In this document: one piece after another, positions 7,369 through 15,666 of the stretch | How positions within the stretch are numbered: the first letter of the stretch is position 1 | Layout of the letters: each line of letters begins with the position of its first letter | Assembly (NCBI GenBank): GCA_016212965.1 | Contig: JACRDA010000020.1 | Coordinates: 1-38,373, forward strand | From: Myxococcales bacterium | GTDB taxonomy: Bacteria; Myxococcota_A; Polyangia; Polyangiales; Polyangiaceae | DNA length: 38,373 nt | Direction of reading: 5' to 3' | The notes under the pieces: model-generated | Told to the model about the DNA's origin: nothing | The model's input: only the letters and a program-made list of their open reading frames with translations | Databases searched by the model: none | Position numbers and translations under genes: made by a program

Positions 7369-9048
7369 TCATGGCGCTGGCGGCGGGTCGCTTCCCTCGG
7401 TGGCCGCCACCTCTCCACGCCGGCAGCGCGTTCTCTGGAAAGCTTCGGGCACGATCGACTGGTCGTGCGCGATGACGAGCACCCGCGCGGGTCCTGACGC
7501 GAGCTCCTCGAGGAGTGCGCGCAGATGCGCTCGTGCGGCTTCGTCGAGGCCAGCCTCGGGCTCGTCGAGGACCACGAGCTCGGGTGCTCCGAGCAGGGCA
7601 CGCGCCAGGTGCACGCGCCGGCGCTCGCCGCCGGAAAGCTCGCCCGCGAGCACATCGAGCGGGCGGGTGCCGCGTGCATGGGCGACGAGCGAGGCACGCA
7701 CCCCCACCCGCTCGAGCGCGGCGTCGATCGCCTCGTCGGTGGCCCCGGGCGCCAGCAGGCGGATGTTCTCTGCGACGCTCCAGCTCGCCGCGATGTACGG
7801 CTGCTGTGCGACGTACGCGACGCGCCCCCGCAGGTCCTCCCAGTCGATCTCGTCGTGCCGTGAGCCTCCGAGGCGAATCGTGCCGCGCGTTGGGTGCACG
7901 AGGCCGAGCAGGCACAGCGCCAGGCTGGTCTTGCCGGCGCCGTTTTCCCCGAGCACCGCCAGGCCGCGTCCGGGCTGCCACTCGCAGCTGAGCGCGCTCG
8001 GCGTGGCGGCGCGGGCACCTGGGTGGACGATCGAGAGGTCCTCGAAGAGCACGCTCGACTGGCCCAGCGGCTTCGCGCGCGACCTCGGCTGGCTCGGCTC
8101 GACGACCGCGGCGGCCGCCGCGAGGAATCTCCTGAGCGTCCGGCGCTCGGGCGCGGAGCGGAGCAACGCCTCGACGTCGTGCATGAGGGAAGTCCCGAGC
8201 GCCAGCGCGGTGACCCCGAAGATCGCCGCCTCCGCCCAGTTGTGCGCGGCGACGCCGGCGAGCCAGGCGCGCAGCGGGCCGAGGCCCAACACCAGGGTCG
8301 CGGCGAGCGGCAAGAGGCTCGCGATGAGGCCGTACCTGCGCACGGCTCGCTCTTCGCGGGCCATGGCTGCGATCCCGCGCTCGGTCTGGGCCGCTATGGA
8401 GGCTTCGACCCGGTGCGCGCGCAGCTCCGCCGCGGCGCCCACGAGTAGCTCCAGACCCTGAACGTTCTCGCCGAACCGGGCGTAGGCCCGCTCGCTGGCA
8501 CCACGCAGCCGTCGCTGAGCGAGGGCCGTCAGCCCGCCGAACACCGAGAAGACGAGCAGGCCCGCGCCGAGCCAAAGCGCGCCGAGGCGCACCACGACCG
8601 CGGTGAGCACCGCGAGGCTCGCGAGCAGGGAGGACGCAACGCGCGGAAGCTCGCTCGCGCGGTACTCGGCGGTGACGCGTGCACCGTTGGCGAGCAGGAC
8701 CACTCCCTCCCGCTCGAACTGTGCCCGGAGCCACACCGGATCGTGGCGGCGGACGCCCGCGACGAGCTCGAACCAGGCCTCGCGGTGCGCTCGCTCGAAC
8801 GCGAGACCTCCAAGCGCGCCGCGTCCGATGGCGAGCACGCTCGTGACGGCAGCGAGAGCGAGCGCTGCGTCCGCTGCGCCGAGCGTCGCGAGCCAGAGTG
8901 CGACGGGGGCCCCCAGGCGCGCCGCGAGGTCGGTCGCGGCCAGCCCGGCGAGCCACGAGGCCGACGTCTTCCTGCCATGGGGCCCGCCATCTCGTCCACC
9001 AGCCGGAGACGGCGGAGGCTGCTCACGGGGTGTGGCGGGATTCTGCAC
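7369..9048 (-). CDS. ABC transporter, lasso-peptide exporter type (D protein)
   Basis: A 559-residue half-transporter with the membrane domain first and the ATPase second, the layout and size of lasso exporters such as McjD. Hydrophobic segments lie around residues 33-75, 140-175 and 242-290. The ATPase has Walker A GENGAGKTS (367-375), Q-loop Gln 415, signature LSGGE (471-475), Walker B LVVLDEP (491-497) and an H-loop in VIAHD. The GTG at 9048 is the only plausible early in-frame start. It is transcribed away from the lasso biosynthesis genes, across a 114-base gap. Known D proteins export the mature peptide and give self-immunity. A general drug exporter is possible in principle, but the position argues for the lasso role. 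Confidence 0.85.
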   Translation of the reverse strand: MQNPATPREQPPPSPAGGRDGGPHGRKTSASWLAGLAATDLAARLGAPVALWLATLGAADAALALAAVTSVLAIGRGALGGLAFERAHREAWFELVAGVRRHDPVWLRAQFEREGVVLLANGARVTAEYRASELPRVASSLLASLAVLTAVVVRLGALWLGAGLLVFSVFGGLTALAQRRLRGASERAYARFGENVQGLELLVGAAAELRAHRVEASIAAQTERGIAAMAREERAVRRYGLIASLLPLAATLVLGLGPLRAWLAGVAAHNWAEAAIFGVTALALGTSLMHDVEALLRSAPERRTLRRFLAAAAAVVEPSQPRSRAKPLGQSSVLFEDLSIVHPGARAATPSALSCEWQPGRGLAVLGENGAGKTSLALCLLGLVHPTRGTIRLGGSRHDEIDWEDLRGRVAYVAQQPYIAASWSVAENIRLLAPGATDEAIDAALERVGVRASLVAHARGTRPLDVLAGELSGGERRRVHLARALLGAPELVVLDEPEAGLDEAARAHLRALLEELASGPARVLVIAHDQSIVPEAFQRTRCRRGEVAATEGSDPPPAP

Positions 9049-9162
9049 GACGCTCGCGATCCCGGGTATGCGGCTGCGCGGCCCGGCGCCAGCAAGTCTC
9101 GCACCGCGGTGAACGTTGTGGCGATGCCCGGCAACGGATACCTTCGCTCGGGGAGATCAGCT
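9049..9162. promoter_or_regulatory. Divergent promoter region of the lasso cluster
   Basis: This 114-base gap separates the exporter start (minus) from the B2 start (plus), so it must hold promoters for both directions. GGGGAG at 9150-9155 is a good Shine-Dalgarno sequence 7 bases before a TTG at 9163, which decides the B2 start. No convincing -35/-10 pair or operator palindrome was found. Confidence 0.4.
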
Positions 9163-9615
9163 TTGAGAACCGCGGTATTACGTGCGTTCCGTGCGCTCGG
9201 CAAGGGCGCGAAGCTCACCGCTCCCGAGCGGCGCGTCCTGCTCCTGGCGTGGCTCGCCGCGCCGCTCGTCACCTCCTCCCTGCGCGCCGTGGGTCTCAAG
9301 GGAACGCGGTGGTGGCTGTCGGCATCAGCGCGCGCCGGCGCCCGGCTCCTGCCCGGCCCCCTCGCGCTCCCGGATGTCCCCCGCGCGGCCGAGCTCGTCG
9401 CGGTCGCCTACCGATACCACTGGGTCGGCGGCGAGTGTCTGCCCCGGGCGCTGACGCAGGCCTGGCTGCACGGGCTCGCGGGCCAGAGCGTGCGGCTCTG
9501 CATCGGCGTCGCGCCGCAAGGTGAGCGCCTGGCGGCCCACGCCTGGGTCGAGCCAGCTGACACAACGCGCCCCGCGGGGGCGATCGATCTCGTTCCCCTG
9601 CGAGCGGCGGCATGA
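9163..9615 (+). CDS. Lasso peptide B2 protease (transglutaminase-like, leader removal)
   Basis: A 150-residue protein of the lasso B2 / McjB C-terminal type (Transglut_core3), a papain-like fold that cuts the leader from the precursor. The catalytic Cys is C92 in GGECLPRALTQAWL and the His is H126 in AAHAWVEP. The third residue is probably D142 (or D133). The family's IGV strand is present in LCIGVAPQG. The N-terminal half has the usual helices (ERRVLLLAWLAAPL). TTG at 9163 is preferred for its Shine-Dalgarno sequence; GTG 9109 and ATG 9124 are in frame upstream. It overlaps the cyclase gene by 4 bases (ATGA), so the two are translationally coupled. The separate B1/RRE partner was not found nearby. 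Confidence 0.88.
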   Translation: MRTAVLRAFRALGKGAKLTAPERRVLLLAWLAAPLVTSSLRAVGLKGTRWWLSASARAGARLLPGPLALPDVPRAAELVAVAYRYHWVGGECLPRALTQAWLHGLAGQSVRLCIGVAPQGERLAAHAWVEPADTTRPAGAIDLVPLRAAA

Positions 9616-11483
9616 ACGGCATCGCGGCCGTTTTCAGGCGGGATGGCGCTCCGGCCGACGCTCGCATGGTCGACCGCATGCTCGCCGCGATTCCGCTCGG
9701 CCGCGTCGATCGAGTCGGGAGCGCGTCCGTGGGCGCTGCCGCGCTCGGGTGCAAGGAGCTCTTCACGACCGTCGAGGACGCGTTCGGATCGGCGCCCCAC
9801 GCGGACGCCACGACGGGGCAAGTGGTCGTCGCCGACGTGCGGCTCACCGAGCGCCTCGACCTTCGGGTGGCGCTCCGACCCAGCGACGCGCGCGCGCATG
9901 CACCGGAGGGCCACGACGCGCAGCTCGTGGCCGAGGCCTACGACCGCTGGGGCGACGGTTGCGCTCGACACCTCGAAGGCGACTTCGCCTTCGCGATCTG
10001 GGACCCCGCGCGCAGCGAGCTCTTCTGCGCCCGCGACCGCCTCGGCGTCCGGCCGCTCTACTACGCACTCGACGGGCCGCTTTTCGCCTGCGCCTCGGAG
10101 GAGCTGGCGCTGTTTCCCGCGCTCACTGCCGGGCCAAGGCCGAACGGAGCCGCCATGGCGTCGTTCCTCTACGAGAGCTACGGGGATGCCGGGCAGACTC
10201 TCTACGAGGGGGTGCGCGCGCTGCCGCCGGGACACACGCTCACGGTCGGTCCGACGCGGTTGCGGGTGCAGCGCTACTGGAGCCCGGATCCATGCCGTCG
10301 CCTCGCGCCGACCGACGACATCGACTACGCGGCGCAATTCCGGGACGCTCTCGGTGCGGCCGTTGCGCGGTGCTCGGCGGCGCGCGGTCCCGTCGGCGTG
10401 ATGGTCTCCGGTGGGCTCGACTCGACCTCGGTGGCAGCGACGCTCGCAGCGCGCGCACCCGAACGAGCGACGACGCTCTTTCACCTGTCTTTCCCAGGGC
10501 TTCCCTGTAACGAGCGCGACCATGCGCGGGCGCTCTCGGAGCGCTGTGGGCTGCCGCTCGTCGAGGTGGAGCCCGCGCTCGAGGCCGCGCCCTGGCCCTT
10601 GAATGGCGACGGGCAGCGCCAACCCGACGTCCACTACCACCCGACCTCCGACATGTTCACGCCCGCCCTGCGGGCGGCAACGGCGCGGGGCGTGCGCGTC
10701 ATGTTGACCGGGCACGGCGGCGACCAGGAGCTGCGAGCCACCGGTTACGAGGTTGCCGACGCCCTGCACCGCGGCGACTTCCGCACCGCGTTTGCGGCCG
10801 CGAATTTGCCGGCCGGAGCGGCGCGTCTCGCGACCTGGCGCGCGCTCCTCCGCCAGGCGATCTGGCCCGATCTCCCGGCGGACGTGCGCGCCTGGTACTG
10901 GCACAGGCGCACGTTACGGCTCGAGCCCGATGTGCTGACCCCCGTTGCGCGCCGCACGCTCATCGCGCAGGAGCAGAGGGTGCGCGCGGCCTGGGAGCAG
11001 GTGCCCGCGGTCGATCTCGCCACCGGCCTGCTGTGCGCCGAGCTGGTCGGCGCCGGCGGTTCCTACGCGTCGAGCCAGTGGACGAAGCACGGGCGCGCCC
11101 TGGGCGTGGAGGTGCGCCATCCCTTCCTCGACCGCCAGCTCGTGGAGTTCCTGCTGGCCCTGCCTCCGGGTCAGCGCTGGGCAGCCCCGCCCGCTGCGAC
11201 GAAGCCGGTCCTGCGGCGCGCCATGGCCCAACTCCTGCCCGCGGCCATCGTCGAAAGGACCGCAGGCACCGAGTTCTCATGCTACGTTGAGTCGATTGTT
11301 TTCGGTCGACATGTGACCCAGGTCCAGGACCTCCTCGCGTCGAGCCGCCTGGCCGACGCGGGAATCGTGCGGCAGGACGCCGTGCGGCGGCTCATCGAGC
11401 AGCGGCCTCGCAGCGGCGCGGCCTTGAGGTGCCTCGTGCAGCTAGTGGCGCTCGAGCTTTGGCTCCGGCAAGTCAGCGAGTGA
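9612..11483 (+). CDS. Lasso peptide cyclase (asparagine-synthetase-like C protein)
   Basis: A 623-residue asparagine-synthetase homolog. In lasso pathways this enzyme adenylates the Asp/Glu side chain of the core and closes the macrolactam with the core N-terminus. The N-terminal glutaminase-like domain begins MNGIAAVF, so the Cys2 nucleophile of true asparagine synthetases is Asn and glutamine cannot be used. ARDRLGVRPLYYA and other glutaminase-domain segments remain. The synthetase domain has the PP-loop SGGLDS at 266-271, and later TGHGGDQEL and the KxxxR-like ATKPVLRRAM. It sits between B2 and the precursor gene, overlapping the former and ending 7 bases before the latter. A housekeeping AsnB is excluded by the missing Cys2 and the context. 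Confidence 0.9.
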   Translation: MNGIAAVFRRDGAPADARMVDRMLAAIPLGRVDRVGSASVGAAALGCKELFTTVEDAFGSAPHADATTGQVVVADVRLTERLDLRVALRPSDARAHAPEGHDAQLVAEAYDRWGDGCARHLEGDFAFAIWDPARSELFCARDRLGVRPLYYALDGPLFACASEELALFPALTAGPRPNGAAMASFLYESYGDAGQTLYEGVRALPPGHTLTVGPTRLRVQRYWSPDPCRRLAPTDDIDYAAQFRDALGAAVARCSAARGPVGVMVSGGLDSTSVAATLAARAPERATTLFHLSFPGLPCNERDHARALSERCGLPLVEVEPALEAAPWPLNGDGQRQPDVHYHPTSDMFTPALRAATARGVRVMLTGHGGDQELRATGYEVADALHRGDFRTAFAAANLPAGAARLATWRALLRQAIWPDLPADVRAWYWHRRTLRLEPDVLTPVARRTLIAQEQRVRAAWEQVPAVDLATGLLCAELVGAGGSYASSQWTKHGRALGVEVRHPFLDRQLVEFLLALPPGQRWAAPPAATKPVLRRAMAQLLPAAIVERTAGTEFSCYVESIVFGRHVTQVQDLLASSRLADAGIVRQDAVRRLIEQRPRSGAALRCLVQLVALELWLRQVSE

Positions 11484-11490
11484 GGAGACG

Positions 11491-11661
11491 ATGAACACCG
11501 AAGGCAACACGAAGACCACCCCGCAGGCGATGACCGAGGTCGGGGAGCGGCGAACGCGACGCCCGTACGCTCGGCCTCTGCTCGTCGAGTACGGCAGCGT
11601 CGTCGAGCTCACGCGTGGGTTCGGCGGCTCGAAGAGCGACGCCAAGACACCGCGGGCGTGA
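11491..11661 (+). CDS. Lasso peptide precursor (56 residues, predicted core GFGGSKSDAKTPRA)
   Basis: A 56-codon gene begins with ATG 7 bases after the cyclase stop; GAGGAG at 11482-11487 overlaps that stop as the ribosome site. The leader (1-42) has the complete lasso motif YxxPxLxxxG-x5-T: Y26, P29, L31, G35, T41. Thr at the penultimate leader position predicts cleavage after R42. The core is then G43-A56, GFGGSKSDAKTPRA. Asp at core position 8 would join Gly1 in an 8-residue ring, leaving a six-residue tail, AKTPRA. The tail has no aromatic plug; Lys10 or Arg13 would have to hold the thread. It lies between the cyclase and a peptide kinase. Ring size and cleavage site are predictions from the family rule. 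Confidence 0.88.
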   Translation: MNTEGNTKTTPQAMTEVGERRTRRPYARPLLVEYGSVVELTRGFGGSKSDAKTPRA

Positions 11662-11664
11662 CCG

Positions 11665-11699
11665 CGCGGACGGCGCGGCCGCGCCACGCCGTCGACGCG
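11665..11699 (+). terminator. Stem-loop after the precursor gene (candidate partial terminator)
   Basis: Four bases past the precursor stop is a nested inverted repeat. GACGGC (11669-11674) pairs with GCCGTC (11688-11693), enclosing the 14-bp perfect palindrome GGCGCGGCCGCGCC (11672-11685), and flanking CGCG tracts can pair further. No T-run follows. RiPP clusters often have such a hairpin to keep precursor mRNA above that of downstream genes; that role here is inferred. Confidence 0.4.
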
Positions 11700-11745
11700 A
11701 TCTGCGCGTGACGTGGTGCGTGGGGTCGTCGCGAGTCGCTTCGCC

Positions 11746-12729
11746 ATGCCGCGCTACCGGCTCTACGGAATCACGCTCGCGAGCGAGGTAGCGCTCGAGA
11801 CTCTGCACGCAGCGTCGTGCGACGAGCTCGAGGGCGACGAGGGTGAGGTGCAGCTCGCGCTGCGGGCGCCTGCTCCACCCGAGCCCGTGGAGCACTGGGA
11901 CTTCGAGCGTGTCTGGGCCGGCGACGACGAGCCGTGGCTGTCGGTCGCGGAGCGGAGCGGTGGGCTGCTCGTGCGCGCTCACGGGCGCGCGGACTTCGCG
12001 GTCGACCGGGCGGGGCGCACGCTCGTCGTCCGCCCCTGGCCGGGGTGTTCCTGGCCGCAGCTCGAGGAGCTGCTGCTCGACCAGGTCCTTCCGCAGGTCC
12101 TGCACCTGCGCGGTGAGCTCGCCCTGCACGCGAGCGCGGTCGCGCTCGACGGTGTCGCGCTGGCGTTCGTCGGCATGTCCGGCTCCGGGAAGTCGACGCT
12201 CGCGGCCGCGCTCGGACAGGGCCTCGCCGACGACTGCCTCGTCGTGCGCGCCCTCGTCGCAGGCGAGCTCGCGCCGCTCGAAGCGCCGGGTGAGCGAGCC
12301 CCGAGCGGAGGTCCCATCGTGCCGTTCGCCGTTCCGGGCTACCCCGCTCTGCGTCTGCGTCCCGACGTGGCCGCCGCCGCCGTCGGCGCAGCCGCAGCGG
12401 ACGCTGCGCCCCGCACCGCGACGGGCAAGCTGCGCGTGGCTCTCCCGCCCGCACGGCCGCTTCCCCTCGCCGGTATCGCCGTGCTCGAGGCTGGAACGAC
12501 CGAGCCGCAGCTCGAGCGCTCGAGTCGGCGCGACGCGCTCGCGGAGCTCGTCCGTCACGTCCACCGCTTGCTGCCCGGGGGCCACGCTCGCCTGACGCGT
12601 GAGCTCGACGCGTTCGCCGCGCTCGTAGCGGCCGTTCCGGTCTGGCGCCTGCGCGTGCCCCGCGGGCTCGAGGCCACCGACGCCGTCCGATCGATCCTGC
12701 GTCGCGCACTCGGCGAGGGCCGCGCCTGA
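11746..12729 (+). CDS. HPr-kinase-like peptide kinase of the lasso cluster
   Basis: A 327-residue protein related to the HPr Ser kinase (HprK) fold as found in lasso clusters, where such kinases phosphorylate the precursor peptide. The N-terminus (YRLYGITLASEVAL) matches the family's YxxxGLxxxSE start. The kinase core has LHASAV (H128), Walker A GMSGSGKST at 143-151, an Asp pair in ADDC (162-163) and VPGYPALRLRPD downstream. Characterised lasso kinases modify the C-terminal Ser of their precursor. The adjacent precursor ends in Ala and has Ser only inside the predicted ring, so the target residue is unclear. The gene starts 84 bases after the precursor, beyond a hairpin. A GTG or ATG slightly upstream is possible, but the family homology starts at this ATG. 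Confidence 0.82.
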   Translation: MPRYRLYGITLASEVALETLHAASCDELEGDEGEVQLALRAPAPPEPVEHWDFERVWAGDDEPWLSVAERSGGLLVRAHGRADFAVDRAGRTLVVRPWPGCSWPQLEELLLDQVLPQVLHLRGELALHASAVALDGVALAFVGMSGSGKSTLAAALGQGLADDCLVVRALVAGELAPLEAPGERAPSGGPIVPFAVPGYPALRLRPDVAAAAVGAAAADAAPRTATGKLRVALPPARPLPLAGIAVLEAGTTEPQLERSSRRDALAELVRHVHRLLPGGHARLTRELDAFAALVAAVPVWRLRVPRGLEATDAVRSILRRALGEGRA

Positions 12730-12769
12730 GCTGCGCCCCGGGGCCCCCGCCCCTCGCCCCCCCGCCCCC

Positions 12770-13126
12770 TCACCCCTTCCGCGGGTCTTTCGCGTCCGGG
12801 TGCTCGTTGTAGAAGGCGTCGAGGCTCTCGCGCGTGATGGTGCACTCGACCAGGCCGTCCCGCTCGAGGCGCGCCTGGCAGCCGAGGCGGCTGCCGAGCT
12901 GCACGTCGAAGGCCTTGTCGAGGATGTCCTCTTCCTTTTCCTCGGCCTCGCTCAGGAGCTCCCGGCCCGCCGTCACGTAGACGTGGCAGGTGGAGCAGGC
13001 GCACACCCCGCCGCACGCGTCGCCCTCGGGCGCGCCGCTCTGCTTCGAGGCCGCGAGGATCGTCGTGCCGAGCGGCACCTCGACCTCCCAGCTGCGCCCG
13101 TGGGCGTGCAGTCGGACCTTGGGCAT
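12770..13126 (-). CDS. fdx: [2Fe-2S] ferredoxin of the isc operon
   Basis: A 118-residue adrenodoxin-type ferredoxin that supplies electrons for Fe-S cluster assembly. The cluster ligands follow the C-x5-C-x2-C...C rule: C38, C44, C47 and C82, in GDACGGVCACSTCHV and GSRLGCQ. The acidic helix SEAEEKEEDILD is typical for partner docking. It is the last gene of the minus-strand isc operon, 8 bases after hscA. It ends 40 bases from the convergent lasso kinase gene, across a C-rich tract with no convincing terminator. Confidence 0.93.
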   Translation of the reverse strand: MPKVRLHAHGRSWEVEVPLGTTILAASKQSGAPEGDACGGVCACSTCHVYVTAGRELLSEAEEKEEDILDKAFDVQLGSRLGCQARLERDGLVECTITRESLDAFYNEHPDAKDPRKG

Positions 13127-13134
13127 GGCGCCGG

Positions 13135-15102
13135 CTAGCTCCCCTCGCCCGTGGGGCCCGTCTGGCTCGAGCGCGCGCCGGGCGGCAGGCGCGCCTGGTG
13201 CTCGGCGACCTGCTCGTCGACACCGCGCGCCTGGGCCACGGTGGCGTCGACCTCGTCGATCTGCTTGCCCGCGATGGCGTGCGCGATGGCGCGGTCCATG
13301 CGCCGGCCGGCCCACTCCTTGGTCGCGTCGTCGAGGGCGTCGATCTTCGCCTGTACCAGGTTCGCGCTGCCGGCCGCGACGGCGACCGTGAGCTCGGCGA
13401 GCGCGGTCTCGACCGCCTTGCGCTCGGACGCGTCGAGGAGGTCGGCGTCGGCTGCGAGCGCGCCGCGCGTCGCGATGAGAATGCGCTCGGCCTCGACGCG
13501 GCGCTCGGCGAGCTTGCGGCGCTCGAAGTCCTCTTCGCCGTGGTCGATGGCGTCGAGCAGCATGCGCTCGACCTCCTCGTCCGACAGGCCGTAGCTCGGC
13601 TTCACGAGCACCTCTTGCTCGATGCCCGTCGTCACCTCGCGCGCCTTGACGGTGAGCAGGCCGTCGGCGTCGACGTGGAAGGTGACCTCGAGGCGCGCCA
13701 TGCCGGCCGGCATCGGCGGGATGCCGCGCAACGTGAAGCGCGCGAGCGAGCGGCAGTCGGCGGCGAGCTCGCGCTCGCCCTGCACGACGTGGAGCTCGAA
13801 GCCCGTCTGCTTGTCGGCGTAGGTCGTGAACACCTGGCGCGCGCCCGCCGGGATGGTGGTGTTGCGGGGCAGGATCTTCTCGGCCACGCCGCCCATGGTC
13901 TCGATGCCGAGCGACAGCGGCAGGACGTCGAGCAGGAGCACCTCGCCCGTGCTGCCGGCGCCCGCGAGCAAGTCGGCCTGGATGGCGGCGCCGAGCGCCA
14001 CCACCTGATCGGGATCGATGTCGGCGAGCGGCTCGCGCCCGAAGAGGTCGCGCACGTAGCGGCGCACGAAGGGCACGCGCGTCGCGCCCCCGACGAGCAG
14101 TACACCGTCGAGGGCGGAGGCCTCGATGCCGGCGTCGCGGAGCGCGCGGCGACACGCCACGCCCGTCCGCTCCACGATGGGCGCGACGAGGCGCTCGAGC
14201 TCGGCGCGCGTCACCGTCGCCGTCGCGGTGCCGCCGCCCATGCGGGGCAGCTCGAGGGCGACCTCCTCGCGGTCGGTGAGGGCATGCTTGGCGCGGCGCG
14301 CGGCGTCGAGCGCGAGGCGCACGACCTCGGGGCTCGCGTCCTCGGCCGCGCCCATGTGCTCGAGCAGCACGCGGCCGAGCGCGCGGTCCATGTCGTCGCC
14401 GCCGAGCGCGCTGTCGCCGCCGGTCGAGCGCACCTGGAAGACGCCGTCGTCGAGCAACAGGATCGTGATGTCGAAGGTGCCGCCGCCGAGGTCGTACACG
14501 GCAAAGAGGCCGTTCTTCTTGTGGTCGAGCCCGTAGGCGAGGGCGGCCGCGGTCGGCTCGTTGAGGAGGCGCAGCACCTCGAGGCCCGCGAGCCGGCCCG
14601 CGTCCTTCGTGGCCTGTCGCTGCGCGTCGTCGAAGTAGGCCGGCACGGTGATGACGGCGCCGCCGACCGAGTGCATCTCGTCCTCGGCGAGCTCGCGCAG
14701 GCGGCGCAGGATGTCGGCCGACACCTCGACCGGCGTCAGGATGCGACCCTGCACGCGCAGGCGCACGGTGCGCGCCTCGTCGGGGCTCGTCGGCGCGGCG
14801 AAGTCGATGGTGCCCAGGCGCGCCGTCTCCGGGTCGTTCGCGCCGCGGCCCATCAGGCGCTTGACGCTCACGATGGTGTCGCGCGGGTGGGCCGGCGCCA
14901 TGCGCAGGGCCTCGCGCCCCACGATGACCTGGCCGCGCTCGTCGTAGTACACGGCCGACGGCAAGAGGGCCTCGCCGTCGCAGTCGCGGATCGCCACGGG
15001 CGCGCCGTCGCGCATGCGCGCCACGAGCGAGTTGGTGGTGCCGAGGTCGATGCCGATCGGCCGCGGCGCCGCGACGGGGTCGAAGATCTCGAGCAGGCCC
15101 AT
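13135..15102 (-). CDS. hscA: Hsp70-type Fe-S chaperone HscA
   Basis: A 655-residue Hsp70 paralog that releases Fe-S clusters from IscU in an ATP-driven cycle with HscB. Hsp70 signatures are clear: [13 protein letters not shown] near residue 16, [14 protein letters not shown], and [13 protein letters not shown]. The substrate-binding domain follows ([21 protein letters not shown]), then a helical lid. The start ATG is 21 bases after hscB, and fdx follows 8 bases downstream. The position between hscB and fdx distinguishes it from a general DnaK. IscU in this operon keeps the LPPVK peptide that HscA binds. Confidence 0.95.
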   Translation of the reverse strand: MGLLEIFDPVAAPRPIGIDLGTTNSLVARMRDGAPVAIRDCDGEALLPSAVYYDERGQVIVGREALRMAPAHPRDTIVSVKRLMGRGANDPETARLGTIDFAAPTSPDEARTVRLRVQGRILTPVEVSADILRRLRELAEDEMHSVGGAVITVPAYFDDAQRQATKDAGRLAGLEVLRLLNEPTAAALAYGLDHKKNGLFAVYDLGGGTFDITILLLDDGVFQVRSTGGDSALGGDDMDRALGRVLLEHMGAAEDASPEVVRLALDAARRAKHALTDREEVALELPRMGGGTATATVTRAELERLVAPIVERTGVACRRALRDAGIEASALDGVLLVGGATRVPFVRRYVRDLFGREPLADIDPDQVVALGAAIQADLLAGAGSTGEVLLLDVLPLSLGIETMGGVAEKILPRNTTIPAGARQVFTTYADKQTGFELHVVQGERELAADCRSLARFTLRGIPPMPAGMARLEVTFHVDADGLLTVKAREVTTGIEQEVLVKPSYGLSDEEVERMLLDAIDHGEEDFERRKLAERRVEAERILIATRGALAADADLLDASERKAVETALAELTVAVAAGSANLVQAKIDALDDATKEWAGRRMDRAIAHAIAGKQIDEVDATVAQARGVDEQVAEHQARLPPGARSSQTGPTGEGS

Positions 15103-15123
15103 GGGTCGTCGTCTCCGGCCGGT

Positions 15124-15657
15124 CTAGGCCGCCAGCTCTTCCTCGGCCGCGGCGTAGGCCTCGAAGAAGCGCCGCAGGTAGCGCAGCTCGCCCACGGCCG
15201 GCAACAGCGCCCGCAGGCGCGCGGCGTCGCCCCGCGCCGCGGCGAAGGCCGGTGCGAGGCGCGCACAGAGCTCGCGCTCGCGCGTGCGGAGCGTGTCGCC
15301 GAGGCGGCGGAGTCCCACCGCGTCGCGCTTGCCGCGCACCTCCGCGAGCTCTTCCTGCAGCTCCATCATCTCCATCAAGAGCGCGGGCGAGGCCTTCGGC
15401 TCGGCACGCTCGTCGAGCTCGACGCCGCCCGCCGCGAGCAGGGCCTCGGCGCGCGTCACCGGGTCGCGAAGCGCGCGCCACGCGGCGTTCACCTCGATGG
15501 CGCGCTCGAGCGCCATGCGCCGCTCGGCGGCCGGCTTGCCCTGGTAGCGGTCGGGGTGCAGCGCGCGCGACAGCTCGCGGTGCCGCACCTCGGCGGCCGC
15601 GAGATCCACGTCGAAGCGCGGCTCGAGGCCGAGGACGGTGAAGGGGTCGTGGGTCAT
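15124..15657 (-). CDS. hscB: J-domain co-chaperone HscB
   Basis: A 177-residue J protein that delivers IscU to HscA and stimulates its ATPase. The J-domain at the N-terminus carries the HPD motif (HPDRYQGK, residues 34-41), which contacts the Hsp70. The C-terminal three-helix part (ELAEVRGKRDAVGLRRLGDTL) is the IscU-binding bundle. Length is typical (about 170). It is preceded by a 63-base gap holding a strong stem-loop, unlike the tight spacing elsewhere in the operon. Confidence 0.92.
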   Translation of the reverse strand: MTHDPFTVLGLEPRFDVDLAAAEVRHRELSRALHPDRYQGKPAAERRMALERAIEVNAAWRALRDPVTRAEALLAAGGVELDERAEPKASPALLMEMMELQEELAEVRGKRDAVGLRRLGDTLRTRERELCARLAPAFAAARGDAARLRALLPAVGELRYLRRFFEAYAAAEEELAA

Positions 15658-15666
15658 GCTGGCTCG

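Noticed and set aside
9116-9144. TTGTGG-17-TACCTT as a sigma70-type promoter for the lasso B2 gene
   Set aside because: Poor match to consensus, and the start would fall on the Shine-Dalgarno sequence, leaving almost no leader.
9612-11483. Housekeeping asparagine synthetase
   Set aside because: It starts MNG instead of MCG, so the glutaminase nucleophile is absent, and it is embedded between a B2 protease and a lasso precursor.
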